Source of the DNA: JAOTWJ01 sp036398175
GTDB taxonomy: Bacteria > Gemmatimonadota > Gemmatimonadetes > Gemmatimonadales > GWC2-71-9
Reading direction: 5' to 3'
Length of the DNA stretch: 64,000 nucleotides
NCBI GenBank assembly: GCA_036398175.1
Contig: DASWHL010000064.1
Coordinates: 1 to 64,000, forward strand
A program made the translations under genes and the position numbers. Below, in pieces: positions 42,940 to 51,961 of this stretch. The notes beneath the pieces are model-generated. The model was not told the DNA's origin. It made no database searches and saw nothing but the letters and a program-made list of their open reading frames with translations. The number at the start of each line of letters is the position of its first letter. Positions within the stretch are counted from its first letter, which is position 1.

Positions 42940-43992
42940 ATGCCTCCCGTCACGCTCGAGCGGGCGTACGGCGGTCTCCGGAAGGGGGAGATCGCCGCCG
43001 CGTACTGCCTGTCCGGCCCGGCCGACGTGCTCAAGGACGAGCTCGTTGACGCCATCGTTGACGCGGTCCTGGAGCCCGGCAGCCGCGATTTCAACCTGGA
43101 CGTGCGGTCGGCCGGCGACCTCGACGGCGAGGCCCTGCATGCCCTGGTCGAGACGCCGCCGATGCTCGCGGAGCGCCGGGTGGTGGTGGTCCGCGGGCTC
43201 GAGCAGTGGCGGAAGAACGCGAAGGGCTGGGCGGTGCTGACCCGCTACCTCGAGCGGCCATCGCCCTCGACGGTCCTGGTCCTGGTCCATGCGGGCGACG
43301 ACGCCCCGGACGCGCGGGCGACCCGGAGCACGGTTCACGTGGACGTCGGGCCGCTCAAGCCGGAGCTGGCGGCGCGGTGGATCCAGCACCAGGCCGGCCG
43401 GCTCGGTCTCACGTTCGAGGCCGACGCGGCGGAACACCTGCTGGCGTGCGTGCGCGGCGACCTGGGCGTCCTCCGGCAGGAGCTGGCCAAGCTCGCGGCC
43501 GCGCTGCCGGAAAGCGCGACGGTCACCGTGACCGACGTCGGCACCCTGGTGGGGGTGCGCCGCGGCGAAACGGTCCACGACTGGGTGGAGGCGGTGCTCG
43601 GCCGGGAGCCGGTCCGTGCGATCGAGCTGCTCGACGTAGTGCTGCGTCAGGGCGGCATCACCGGGGTACAGCTGGTCATGACGCTCGGCACCGCGCTGGT
43701 CGGTGTCCGTCTGGCGCGCGGGCTCGCCGACAGCGGGACGGGATGGAACCGGCTCAAGGGTGCCGTGTTCGAGCGGATCCGGGCCGCCCGGCCCGCGGGC
43801 CTGCGCGCGTGGGGGGACGAAGCCCAGCGCTGGGCGGACGCCGCCCGCTCCTGGCCCCCCGACGCGCTGGACCAAGCCATCGCGGCCGCGGCGGAGGCGG
43901 ACCGGCGTTTGAAATCCACGACGATCAGCGATGAGCGCGGCATCCTCGTCACGATGCTCCTCACGCTGGCTGAGCCGAGGGCTGCCGCATGA
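42940..43992 (+). CDS. holA: DNA polymerase III delta subunit
   Basis: 350 residues. The clamp-loader wrench subunit opens the beta clamp. The N-terminal AAA+-like fold shows YCLSGPADVLKDELVDAIVD and VETPPMLAERRVVVVRGLEQW, and the C-terminal collar helices include VRRGETVHDWVEAVLGREPVRAIELLDVVLRQG. As usual for delta it lacks a Walker A. TAACTT lies 8 nt before ATG with no Shine-Dalgarno sequence, so a leaderless start is plausible. It heads a long overlapping run of genes. Confidence 0.94.
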   Translation: MPPVTLERAYGGLRKGEIAAAYCLSGPADVLKDELVDAIVDAVLEPGSRDFNLDVRSAGDLDGEALHALVETPPMLAERRVVVVRGLEQWRKNAKGWAVLTRYLERPSPSTVLVLVHAGDDAPDARATRSTVHVDVGPLKPELAARWIQHQAGRLGLTFEADAAEHLLACVRGDLGVLRQELAKLAAALPESATVTVTDVGTLVGVRRGETVHDWVEAVLGREPVRAIELLDVVLRQGGITGVQLVMTLGTALVGVRLARGLADSGTGWNRLKGAVFERIRAARPAGLRAWGDEAQRWADAARSWPPDALDQAIAAAAEADRRLKSTTISDERGILVTMLLTLAEPRAAA

Positions 43993-44810
43993 TGCGAGTG
44001 CTGCTGGGAGTGGCCGTCGCCGCGCTGGTTCCGGGCCCACGCGCCGTAGCGCAGCAATTCACGGATTCGACGCTCCGGAAGGCCGTGCAGTTCGTCACCG
44101 AGGGTCAGGGCGACTCGGCACGGGCGCTGGTGCGGGCCCGGCTCGCGGCGACGCCGCGGACCGATAGCCTCTATCCGGAAATCCTGTTCACCGCGGGACT
44201 CGTCGCCGAGCACCTCGACAGCGCGCTCGCGGCGTTCCGGCGCGTCGGCATCGAGTACTCGGACTCCCGGTGGGCCGACGACGCGCTGCTGCGCACCGCC
44301 CAGCTCGCGTTTGCCTCCCGCGATCTCGCGTCTTCCCGGCGGGCCGCCGACCGACTGCTCAGCGACTACCCGCTGAGCGACGTCCGGGCGGCTGCCGCCT
44401 ATTGGGCGGCCCGGGTCCGGATCGAGCAGGGTGAGGTGACCGAGGCCTGTACCTACCTCCGCCAGACGGAGGCCGAGGCCGGGGAAGACCTCGAGCTGGC
44501 CAACCGCGCCCGGTACTACCTGCAGCGCTGCACGGGCACGCCCCAGCCCGCCGACGTCGCCCCCGCCCCACCGCCGGCCACGCGCCCCCGGTTTGCGGTC
44601 CAGATCGCCGCCGTCGGCTCGGCCGAGGCGGCGGACGAGGTCATGCGCCAGGCGCACGCGGCCGGATTCGCGTCGCGGGTGACGCGCGATGGGGCGCTGT
44701 TCAAGGTGCGCGTGGGGCGGTACGGGTCGCGTCAGGAGGCGCAGCAGGCGCAGGCGGAGCTGCGGCGCAAGCTCGGCGGCTCGCCGTTCATCGTCGAGGA
44801 AACCCCGTGA
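43989..44810 (+). CDS. Secreted TPR and SPOR-domain protein
   Basis: 273 residues. A signal peptide (MMRVLLGVAVAALVPGPRAVAQ) is followed by TPR-like helical repeats (~25-185; SARALVRARLAATPRTDSLYPEILFTAG, FRRVGIEYSDSRWADDALLRTAQLAF), a Pro-rich linker and a C-terminal SPOR domain (FAVQIAAVGSAEAADEVMRQAHAAGF ... FKVRVGRYGSRQEAQQAQAEL). SPOR domains bind denuded peptidoglycan at division sites. It overlaps holA and mutS by 4 nt each. Confidence 0.93.
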   Translation: MMRVLLGVAVAALVPGPRAVAQQFTDSTLRKAVQFVTEGQGDSARALVRARLAATPRTDSLYPEILFTAGLVAEHLDSALAAFRRVGIEYSDSRWADDALLRTAQLAFASRDLASSRRAADRLLSDYPLSDVRAAAAYWAARVRIEQGEVTEACTYLRQTEAEAGEDLELANRARYYLQRCTGTPQPADVAPAPPPATRPRFAVQIAAVGSAEAADEVMRQAHAAGFASRVTRDGALFKVRVGRYGSRQEAQQAQAELRRKLGGSPFIVEETP

Positions 44811-47401
44811 GCCGCAGAACGGGAGGGGAGACGGACACCCCTCTCATGCAGCAGTATCTGGAGATCAAGCGGCGCCACGCCGATGCGATCCTGTTTTTCC
44901 GCATGGGCGATTTCTACGAGATGTTCCACGACGACGCCCGGGTGGCCGCGCGGGAGCTGGGCCTGACGCTGACGGCCCGGAACAACGGCGGGGCCGCGGA
45001 CGTCCCGCTGGCCGGCGTGCCGGTGAAGGCCGCGACCGCATACGTCCGACGCCTGGTGAGCCGCGGGTACCGCGTCGCGATCTGCGAACAGGTCGAAGAC
45101 CCGCGTCTGGCCAAGGGCATCGTGCGCCGGGAAGTCGTGGAGACCGTCACGCCGGGGGCGGTGCTCGCCGAGGATCTCCTCGAGGGCGCCGGGAACAATT
45201 TCCTCGTCGCGGTCGCGGGCGGGCGGACCGCCGGCCTCGCCGCCATTGACATCTCGACGGGCGAGTTCGTGCTCGAAACCGGCGCGGAGGCCGACCTCGG
45301 GGCCGCAGTCGCGCGGTACAACCCTCGCGAGATCGTCGCCGCCGCCGGCGCGGTCGGGCCCGCGCTCCCCGAGGGCGCCACGCGGACCGAGCGCGAGGCG
45401 TGGGAGTTCGACGCGCGGCTCGGGAGCGACGAGATCTGCAACTGGTTCGGCCTCCAGGGCCTGGCCGGGCTCGACATCACCGACGCCGACGGCCCCGCGT
45501 TGGCTGCCGCCGCCGCGCTGCTCCACTACCTGCGCGAGCTGCAACCCGCGGGCCTGCCGCAACTGGCCCGGCCAAGCGTCCGGCGCGCCGCCAGCACGAT
45601 GGTGATTGACGAGATGACGCGCCGCAATCTGGAACTCGTCGAGCCGATGCGCGCGGGCGACCCGGACGCGACCCTGCTCGCGGTCGTGGACCGGACGCGG
45701 ACGCCCATGGGCATGCGGCTATTGCGACAGTGGCTGCTCGCCCCGTTGCGCGACCTCGCCCGCATCCGGGCGCGGCACGACGCGGTGGCCGTGCTCGTGG
45801 ACGACGCGCGGGGCCGCGACCGGCTGCGCGATGCCCTGGACGGCATCCGCGACCTGGAGCGCCTGGCGGGCCGCGCGGCCACGCGGCGGGCCACGCCCCG
45901 GGACCTCGCCGCACTGCGGGATTCGCTGGGTCGGCTGCCAGACGTCCTCAACGCGCTCACCGCGCTCGCCGGGCGGGAGCGCAGCGCCCACCTCGAGCAC
46001 GCGGTGGCGGACTTCGACCTGCTGGCGGATCTCACGGACGCGCTGGGCGCGGCCCTGGTGGACCGCCCGCCTGCCGTCCTCGGCGACGGCGACACGATCC
46101 GGCCGGGCGTGGACCCCACGCTCGACGAGCAGCGCGACCTGCGGGACGGCGGAAAAGCGTTCATTGCCGGCTTGCAGGCCCGGGAGCGCCAGCAGACGGG
46201 GATCGGGTCGCTCAAGGTCGGCTACAACCGCGTGTTCGGCTACTACCTGGAAGTCAGCAAGACCAACCGGCATCACGTGCCGGCCCACTACGAGCGCCGC
46301 CAGACGCTCACCGGCGCGGAGCGGTACGTGACGCCGGAGCTGAAGGAGTACGAGGCCCGGGTCCTCGGGGCGGAGGACCTGGCGCTTGCGCGCGAACGCG
46401 AGCTGGTCGAAGCGTTGTGCGCCGACATCCAGCGGCGCCTCGATCGGCTCCAGGGCATGGCGCGGGCCCTCGCCACGCTCGACGTCCTCGGGAGCTTCGC
46501 GGACACCGCGGCACGCGACGGCTACGTGCGCCCGGACCTCGTGGACGAACCGCTGCTGAACCTGTGCGCGTCCCGCCATCCGGTGGTGGAGCGCCGCCTG
46601 CCCGCCGGCAAGTTCATCCCCAACGACGTGCTGCTGGATGCGCGGCAGCGCGTGATACTCCTGACGGGACCCAACATGGCGGGCAAGTCCACGATCCTCC
46701 GGCAGCTCGGCCTGTGCGTGGTGCTCGCGCAGGCGGGCGCCTTCGTGCCCGCGTCCGCCGCCACCATCGGGATCGTGGACCGCGTCTTCACGCGCGTGGG
46801 AGCCAGCGACAACCTGGGGCTTGGCCAATCCACGTTCATGGTGGAAATGAGCGAGACCAGCGCCATTCTCCACGCGGCGACCGGGCGGAGCCTGGTCCTG
46901 CTGGACGAGATCGGCCGCGGGACGGCCACCTACGACGGCGTCGCCATCGCGTGGGCGGTCACGGAGCATCTCCACGACCGGGTGGGGTGCCAGACCGTGT
47001 TCGCGACGCACTACCACGAGCTCACCCAACTCAGCGAAACCCTGGCGCACGTACGCAACGTCAACGTCGCCGTGCGGGAAGACGGCCACGCGATCGTTTT
47101 CCTCTACCACCTGGAGCCTGGCGGGGCCGACCGCTCCTACGGCATCCACGTGGGCCGCCTGGCGGGCCTGCCGCCGCGGGTCGTGGCCCGGGCCGAGGAG
47201 GTGCTCGCCATGCTGGAGGCCGGGCACCACGTAGCCGGGCGCACGCCGCCCGCGCGGCCCGACGGTTCGCAGCTCCCACTCTTCACGCCGGGTCCGCATC
47301 CGGTGCTGGAGGCGTTGCGCCACCTGGACCCAGACCGCATGACGCCGCTCGACGCGCTGGCCCGACTGGCCGAGCTCAAGCGGCGCGCGGAGGACGCATG
47401 A
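44807..47401 (+). CDS. mutS: DNA mismatch repair protein MutS
   Basis: 864 residues from GTG. The mismatch-reading FxE motif is present in FFRMGDFYEMF. Connector, lever and clamp domains follow, then the ATPase with Walker A GPNMAGKST, Walker B region LVLLDEIGRGTATYDG and FATHYHELTQL. It recognises mispairs and loops and recruits MutL. All key residues look intact, and the C-terminal HTH tail ends in LDALARLAELKRR. No mutL is in the window. Confidence 0.99.
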   Translation: MSRRTGGETDTPLMQQYLEIKRRHADAILFFRMGDFYEMFHDDARVAARELGLTLTARNNGGAADVPLAGVPVKAATAYVRRLVSRGYRVAICEQVEDPRLAKGIVRREVVETVTPGAVLAEDLLEGAGNNFLVAVAGGRTAGLAAIDISTGEFVLETGAEADLGAAVARYNPREIVAAAGAVGPALPEGATRTEREAWEFDARLGSDEICNWFGLQGLAGLDITDADGPALAAAAALLHYLRELQPAGLPQLARPSVRRAASTMVIDEMTRRNLELVEPMRAGDPDATLLAVVDRTRTPMGMRLLRQWLLAPLRDLARIRARHDAVAVLVDDARGRDRLRDALDGIRDLERLAGRAATRRATPRDLAALRDSLGRLPDVLNALTALAGRERSAHLEHAVADFDLLADLTDALGAALVDRPPAVLGDGDTIRPGVDPTLDEQRDLRDGGKAFIAGLQARERQQTGIGSLKVGYNRVFGYYLEVSKTNRHHVPAHYERRQTLTGAERYVTPELKEYEARVLGAEDLALARERELVEALCADIQRRLDRLQGMARALATLDVLGSFADTAARDGYVRPDLVDEPLLNLCASRHPVVERRLPAGKFIPNDVLLDARQRVILLTGPNMAGKSTILRQLGLCVVLAQAGAFVPASAATIGIVDRVFTRVGASDNLGLGQSTFMVEMSETSAILHAATGRSLVLLDEIGRGTATYDGVAIAWAVTEHLHDRVGCQTVFATHYHELTQLSETLAHVRNVNVAVREDGHAIVFLYHLEPGGADRSYGIHVGRLAGLPPRVVARAEEVLAMLEAGHHVAGRTPPARPDGSQLPLFTPGPHPVLEALRHLDPDRMTPLDALARLAELKRRAEDA

Positions 47402-47805
47402 CGAACTGGCAGACCGCCGTCGTGGCCGCCGTGCTGGCCGCCGCCTGCGCCACCTCGGACCAGTCGGCGGGCAGCGGCGGGCCGGACGCGGCCACCAGCT
47501 TCGAGCCGCCGGTGCTCACAAACCCGGACGTGCCGGTGCGCTACCCGCCCGCGGCGTTCACCGCGGGCGTGGAAGGAACCGTGATTCTGCGTCTGTACGT
47601 GGACGCGACGGGGGCGCTGCTCGCGGACTCGACGCGGGTGGCCGAGGGCAGCGGCAGCCCGGCGCTCGATTCGGCCGCCGTCGCGGGCGTCACCACGATG
47701 CGGTTCGCGCCGGCGCGGCGCGAGGGCGTTCCGGTCGCGACCGCGTTCCTGCAGCCCGTGCAGTTCCGGCATCCCGCGGTGGGGACGCCCGGCGGGGGAT
47801 TGTGA
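47398..47805 (+). CDS. Lipoprotein with TonB-type C-terminal domain
   Basis: 135 residues. The lipobox (LAAAC) makes it a probable lipoprotein. The C-terminal ~90 residues match the TonB_C fold (RYPPAAFTAGVEGTVILRLYVDATGALLADSTRVAEGSGSPALDSAAVAGVTTMRFAPA). It lacks the membrane-spanning helix and proline-rich stalk of real TonB, so it may be a periplasmic adaptor rather than an energy transducer. Overlaps: ATGA with mutS and 1 nt with the CBS gene. Confidence 0.88.
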   Translation: MTNWQTAVVAAVLAAACATSDQSAGSGGPDAATSFEPPVLTNPDVPVRYPPAAFTAGVEGTVILRLYVDATGALLADSTRVAEGSGSPALDSAAVAGVTTMRFAPARREGVPVATAFLQPVQFRHPAVGTPGGGL

Positions 47806-49190
47806 TGCCCGCCCACGCGCGGCCCTATGACACCGTGCTCGAGACGATCGGCTGGACGCCGCTCATCCGGCTCCATCGGGTTACCCAGGGAATCCGGACG
47901 CCGGTCTACGGGAAGGCGGAGTTCTTCAATCCGGGCGGATCGGTCAAGGACCGGATCGGGATCGCGATCATCGAGGACGCCGAGCGGCGCGGCGCGCTGA
48001 AACCCGGGGGCGTGATCGTGGAGGGCACGTCCGGCAACACGGGCGTCGGTCTCGCGATCGCCGCGGCCGTGAAGGGGTACCGGTGCATCTTCACCCTGCC
48101 CGACAAGATGTCGAGCGAGAAGGTGCGCCTGCTGAAGGCGTTCGGGGCCGAGGTGATCATCACGCCTACCGCGGTGCCGCCCGACCACCCCGAGAACTAC
48201 GTCATGAAGGCCAAGGCCATTGCCCGCGACACGCCGGGCGCGGTGCTCGCCAACCAGTTCTACAACCAGGTGAACCCCGACGCCCATTACCGGACGACGG
48301 GGCCGGAGCTGTGGGAGCAGACCGAAGGCCGGATCACCCACTTCGTGGCCGCCCCCGGCACCGGCGGGACGCTCTCCGGCGTCGGCCGATACCTGAAGGA
48401 GAAGAATCCCCGCGTTCGCGTGGTCTCGGGAGATCCGGAGGGATCCGTCCTCGCGGGATACTTCCACCACCGCACTGTGGGTGGGGGACATCCCTACAAG
48501 GTGGAGGGAATCGGCAACGACAAGGTCCCGGAGACGCTCCACGTGGACGTGATTGACGAGTTCCACACCGTGGGCGACGCCGAGGCGTTCCAGATGACGC
48601 GCCGGCTGGTGCGGGAAGAGGGATTGTTCGTCGGCGGCTCCACGGGCCTGAACGTCGCGGTCGCGCTCAAGGTGGCCCGCGACGTGGACGATCCCGACGC
48701 CTGTGTCGTCGCGCTCCTGTGCGATACCGGCGAGCGGTACCTGTCCAAGCTGTTCAACGACGAGTGGCTCCGGGAGCACCAGTTGTTGCCGTCCGACCGG
48801 CTCGTGGCCCGGACCCTGATCGAGCACAAGCCGCCGGGCGCGCCGCCGCTCGTGACGGTGGAGGTGTCCCACACCGCGCGCCAGGCGCTCAACCTCATGA
48901 CGACGTACAACGTGTCACAGCTGCCGGTGGTCGCGAACGGCACGTGCGTGGGTTCGGTGTCCGAGGCCGGCCTGATGGCGAAGGCCATCGGCGCGCCCGC
49001 GTCACTCGACCGGCCGGTGCGCGAGCAGATGGAGGCACCCTACCCGGTGTTCGATCTGGAGGTCCCGTTGGACCGGATCAGCGCGTCGCTCTCGCGTGAG
49101 ACGCCCGCGGTGCTCGTCGAGGAGGGCGGGGCGCTGCGCGGGATCGTGACGCGGTACGACGTGCTGCACCACATGCAGGGCATCCGATGA
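47805..49190 (+). CDS. PLP-dependent cystathionine beta-synthase / cysteine synthase with C-terminal CBS pair
   Basis: 461 residues. The fold type II PLP core (~5-320) has the lysine site KAEFFNPGGSVKDRIG, the phosphate loop SGNTGVG and GTGGTLSG. Two CBS domains (~335-461; TARQALNLMTTYNVSQLPVV and DRISASLSRETPAVLVEE) follow and would bind adenosyl nucleotides. It condenses serine or O-acetylserine with homocysteine or sulphide. The CBS pair and HPYKVEGIGNDKVPETL favour cystathionine beta-synthase. Start ATG 47805 overlaps the previous stop by 1 nt. Confidence 0.94.
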   Translation: MPAHARPYDTVLETIGWTPLIRLHRVTQGIRTPVYGKAEFFNPGGSVKDRIGIAIIEDAERRGALKPGGVIVEGTSGNTGVGLAIAAAVKGYRCIFTLPDKMSSEKVRLLKAFGAEVIITPTAVPPDHPENYVMKAKAIARDTPGAVLANQFYNQVNPDAHYRTTGPELWEQTEGRITHFVAAPGTGGTLSGVGRYLKEKNPRVRVVSGDPEGSVLAGYFHHRTVGGGHPYKVEGIGNDKVPETLHVDVIDEFHTVGDAEAFQMTRRLVREEGLFVGGSTGLNVAVALKVARDVDDPDACVVALLCDTGERYLSKLFNDEWLREHQLLPSDRLVARTLIEHKPPGAPPLVTVEVSHTARQALNLMTTYNVSQLPVVANGTCVGSVSEAGLMAKAIGAPASLDRPVREQMEAPYPVFDLEVPLDRISASLSRETPAVLVEEGGALRGIVTRYDVLHHMQGIR

Positions 49191-49573
49191 CCGCCACCTT
49201 CCTGGTCTCCGCGGAAGCCGCCTTCGCGGCCGCGCACACGCTCCCGGGCGTGGACATGTGCGCGCGCATGCACGGCCACAACTGGCGCGTCCGCGTCACC
49301 GTCCAGATCGCGCCGGAGCGGCTCGACGCGCACGGGATGGGGGTGGATTTCCGCGACCTCGAGCGCTACGCGCGCGCGGCGGTGGGGGAGTTCGAGCACC
49401 GGTATCTGAACGAGTTGCCGGCCTTCCAGGACCGCGCGCCCACCGCGGAGACGATCGCCCGGGTGGTGGCCGAGCGGGTGGCGGCGGCGCTGGCGGGGCA
49501 TCCGTCCGGCGCGACGCTCACCGAAGTGGAGCTGTGGGAGATGGCGCAGTACAAGGTGTCGTACCGTCCGTGA
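49187..49573 (+). CDS. queD: 6-pyruvoyl-tetrahydropterin synthase / QueD-like enzyme
   Basis: 128 residues. The zinc- and pterin-site pattern is present: HTLPG near residue 17, CARMHGHNW with the C-x3-H-x-H typical of QueD/PTPS, VDFRDLE and the C-terminal EVELWEMAQYKVSY with the Glu anchor. It converts dihydroneopterin triphosphate to carboxytetrahydropterin (queuosine route) or 6-pyruvoyl-tetrahydropterin. No other queuosine gene is adjacent. 4 nt overlaps lie on both sides. Confidence 0.93.
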   Translation: MTATFLVSAEAAFAAAHTLPGVDMCARMHGHNWRVRVTVQIAPERLDAHGMGVDFRDLERYARAAVGEFEHRYLNELPAFQDRAPTAETIARVVAERVAAALAGHPSGATLTEVELWEMAQYKVSYRP

Positions 49574-50598
49574 CGCGGATCGCCGTGGTGACCGGCGGGT
49601 CCACGCCGGAGCGGGACGTGGCCTTCGCCGGGGCCGCCCAGGTCGTGACGGCGCTGCGGGAGCTGGGCTATACGGTGACGGTCGTGGACACCACGGCCGG
49701 GGTGCTCGACCCCGCGGCCGAGGCGCGCCTGCTCCAGCCGGCGGTCGGGCGCGAGCCGCCGTCGCCCGCGCGACTGGCGGAGCTGGCCCGGCTCGAGCTG
49801 GGACCGCGCCTCGTCCAGCTCCCGGCCGTTCGCGACGCGGACCTCGTCTTCCCGGTGCTCCACGGGGCTCAGGGGGAAGGCGGCTCCTTCCAGGCCCTGC
49901 TCGATCTCGCCGGGATCCCGTACGCCGGCAGCGGTCCGCTGGGAAGCGCGCTGGCCATGGACAAGGACGTGGCCAAGCGCCTGTTCCGGGACGCGGGCGT
50001 CCCGACCCCGAACTGGGTCATGTGGCCCGCGGCGCCGGCGGCGCTCGCCGCGCTCGGCCGGCCCTGTGTCGTGAAGCCCGTGAAGGTCGGTTCCACGGTC
50101 GGGCTCACGGTCGTCCGGCGGGACGCGGACCTGCCGGCCGCGGCGGACCTCGCGGCGACGTTCGACGACGAGGTGATGGTCGAGGCGTTCGTGCCGGGCC
50201 GGGAGTTCACGGTCGGCATTCTGGGCGACGGCGCGCTGGCGGTGGGCGAGATCATCCCGGACCACGAGGTCTTCGACTACGAATGCAAGTACACCCCGGG
50301 ACTCACGCGCGAGGTGTTTCCGGCCGAGATCCCGGGATCGCTCACCGCGACGCTCCAGGAGCTTGCCCTTCGAGCCCACCGCGTCCTCAAGCTCCGGGAT
50401 TTCTCGCGCGTGGATTTCCGCGTGGCGCCGGACGGGACCGCATGGTGCCTGGAAGCCAACACGCTTCCGGGCGTCACCCGTACCAGCCTGCTGCCGCAGT
50501 CGGCCGCGGCGGCCGGGATCGCGTTTCCGGCGCTGTGCGATGCCATCTGCCGGCGGGGTCTGGCGCGGCGGGCGGGAGGGAACAAACTTGCCGGGTGA
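49570..50598 (+). CDS. ddl: D-alanine--D-alanine ligase
   Basis: 342 residues from GTG. The ATP-grasp ligase makes D-Ala-D-Ala for peptidoglycan. Visible motifs: GGSTPERDVAFAGA (N-terminal loop), FPVLHGAQGEGGSFQALLDLAGIPYAGSGPLGSALAMDK, VKPVKVGSTVGLT, GREFTVGILG and the metal site LEANTLPGVTRTSLLPQSA. The usual catalytic Glu/Ser set is present. It overlaps queD by 4 nt and lies 34 nt before the rhomboid gene. Confidence 0.97.
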   Translation: MTRIAVVTGGSTPERDVAFAGAAQVVTALRELGYTVTVVDTTAGVLDPAAEARLLQPAVGREPPSPARLAELARLELGPRLVQLPAVRDADLVFPVLHGAQGEGGSFQALLDLAGIPYAGSGPLGSALAMDKDVAKRLFRDAGVPTPNWVMWPAAPAALAALGRPCVVKPVKVGSTVGLTVVRRDADLPAAADLAATFDDEVMVEAFVPGREFTVGILGDGALAVGEIIPDHEVFDYECKYTPGLTREVFPAEIPGSLTATLQELALRAHRVLKLRDFSRVDFRVAPDGTAWCLEANTLPGVTRTSLLPQSAAAAGIAFPALCDAICRRGLARRAGGNKLAG

Positions 50599-50632
50599 CG
50601 CGGTAGATCTTCTGGGACAGCCACGCAGGCCG

Positions 50633-51463
50633 ATGAACTCGCCGACACCCTTCCCGCTCACCCCCTGGGTGCGCCGTCTCCTGACGGCGAACGTCGCCGT
50701 GTACGTGCTGGCCAGCGCGATCGCGACCGGTCCCTGGCTGGTCCGGACGTTCGGCTTCACGCCCACGGGCGCGGCCGAGCGCCCGTGGACGTTCGTGACC
50801 TACCTGTTCGCGCACGCGAGCCTGCTCCATCTGGCCGTGAGCGGCCTGTTGCTCCTGCTGTTCGGCCCGGCCGTAGAGCGGCGGATGGGATCCGGCGCCT
50901 TCATCCGCTACTACCTCCTGTGCGGCCTCGGCGCCCCGCTTGCCGCATTCGGGCTCGCGCTCGCGTTGCCCCGGATGAGTCCGTTCGTCGGCGCGTCCGC
51001 GGCCGTGTTCGGCGTGGCGCTGGCGTTCGCGCTGGCCTGGCCGCGCGCGCGGGTGTTCGTGTTCCCCCTGCCCTGGTCCGTCCCCGCGCCGGCGCTCGTC
51101 GGCGTGCTCGCGGTCGTCGCGTTGCTGCCGTTCCTGCTGGACACGGTGGGCGGGGTCGCCCACCTGGCGCATCTCGGCGGATTCGTGCTCGGGTTCCTGT
51201 ACCTCAAGGGGGGCGAGCTCCTCGATCGTCGGAGCGCCCCGCCGATGGATGCGGCCCCGGCGGAGCCGGTGCTCGTCGCACACCAGTCCGGGGCGGCCGA
51301 GGCCGAAGGGCCGCCGGAGCGGCCGGCCCGGCCGGCGCGCGACGACGCCGCCCGGGAAATGAACCGCGTGCTGGACAAGATCTCGCGCCAGGGGCTCGGC
51401 AGCCTCACCGCGGCGGAACGGCGGTTCCTGGACGAGGTCAGCCGCCGTCTGCGGCGGGAGTGA
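50633..51463 (+). CDS. Rhomboid-family intramembrane serine protease
   Basis: 276 residues. Six membrane helices are visible (~20-195). The conserved HASLLHL loop region, the nucleophile motif GASAAVFG (Gly-x-Ser) and the catalytic His in HLAHLGGFVLGFLYL are in the right order. A soluble C-terminal tail (~230-276; MNRVLDKISRQGLGSLTAAERRFLDEVSRRL) matches the tail seen in many rhomboids of related phyla. It cleaves transmembrane substrates; targets are unknown. Confidence 0.95.
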   Translation: MNSPTPFPLTPWVRRLLTANVAVYVLASAIATGPWLVRTFGFTPTGAAERPWTFVTYLFAHASLLHLAVSGLLLLLFGPAVERRMGSGAFIRYYLLCGLGAPLAAFGLALALPRMSPFVGASAAVFGVALAFALAWPRARVFVFPLPWSVPAPALVGVLAVVALLPFLLDTVGGVAHLAHLGGFVLGFLYLKGGELLDRRSAPPMDAAPAEPVLVAHQSGAAEAEGPPERPARPARDDAAREMNRVLDKISRQGLGSLTAAERRFLDEVSRRLRRE

Positions 51464-51469
51464 CGCCGG

Positions 51470-51961
51470 GTGTCGCCCCGCATTCGCGTCCGGCAGGGTG
51501 ACCTAACGACGTTCGAGGGCGACGCGATCGTGAACGCCGCTAACGCGCAGCTCCAGCTCGAGACCGGCGTGGCGGGGGCGATCCGGCAGGCGGGCGGGCC
51601 CGCGATCCAGGAGGAATGCGACCGGCACGGGCCCATTCGCCTGGGCGAGGCGGCGATCACCGGCGCCGGCAAGCTCCCCGTACGGCACGTGATCCACGCC
51701 GCGATCATCGGCGACGAGCCCACGACCCTGGCCGTCGTCCGGAGCGCCACTGCCGCGGCCCTGCGCGTGGCCGCTGAGCACGGGGTGGCGCGCCTGGGCA
51801 TGCCGGTGCTCGGTTCGGGTGTGGGCCGCATCCCCATGCGCGACGCGGCGTCCACCCTGCTGGACACCATCCGCACGTCCGCCGACGCGGAGGCCATTGA
51901 CGTCATCGTGCTGTTCGGGTATCGGGCCGAAGACGCGGACGTTCTGGAAGAACTGACATGA
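51470..51961 (+). CDS. Macro-domain protein (ADP-ribose-binding/hydrolase type)
   Basis: 163 residues from GTG, a stand-alone macro domain. Motifs are IRVRQGDLTTFEGDAIVNAANAQL, ETGVAGAIRQAGGPAIQEEC and PVLGSGVGRIPM. Such proteins remove ADP-ribose from proteins or deacetylate O-acetyl-ADP-ribose. The pocket asparagines (NAAN) and glycine loop are conserved. It lies 6 nt after the rhomboid gene and overlaps the next gene by 4 nt. A NUDIX ADP-ribose hydrolase is encoded 10 kb upstream. Confidence 0.95.
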   Translation: MSPRIRVRQGDLTTFEGDAIVNAANAQLQLETGVAGAIRQAGGPAIQEECDRHGPIRLGEAAITGAGKLPVRHVIHAAIIGDEPTTLAVVRSATAAALRVAAEHGVARLGMPVLGSGVGRIPMRDAASTLLDTIRTSADAEAIDVIVLFGYRAEDADVLEELT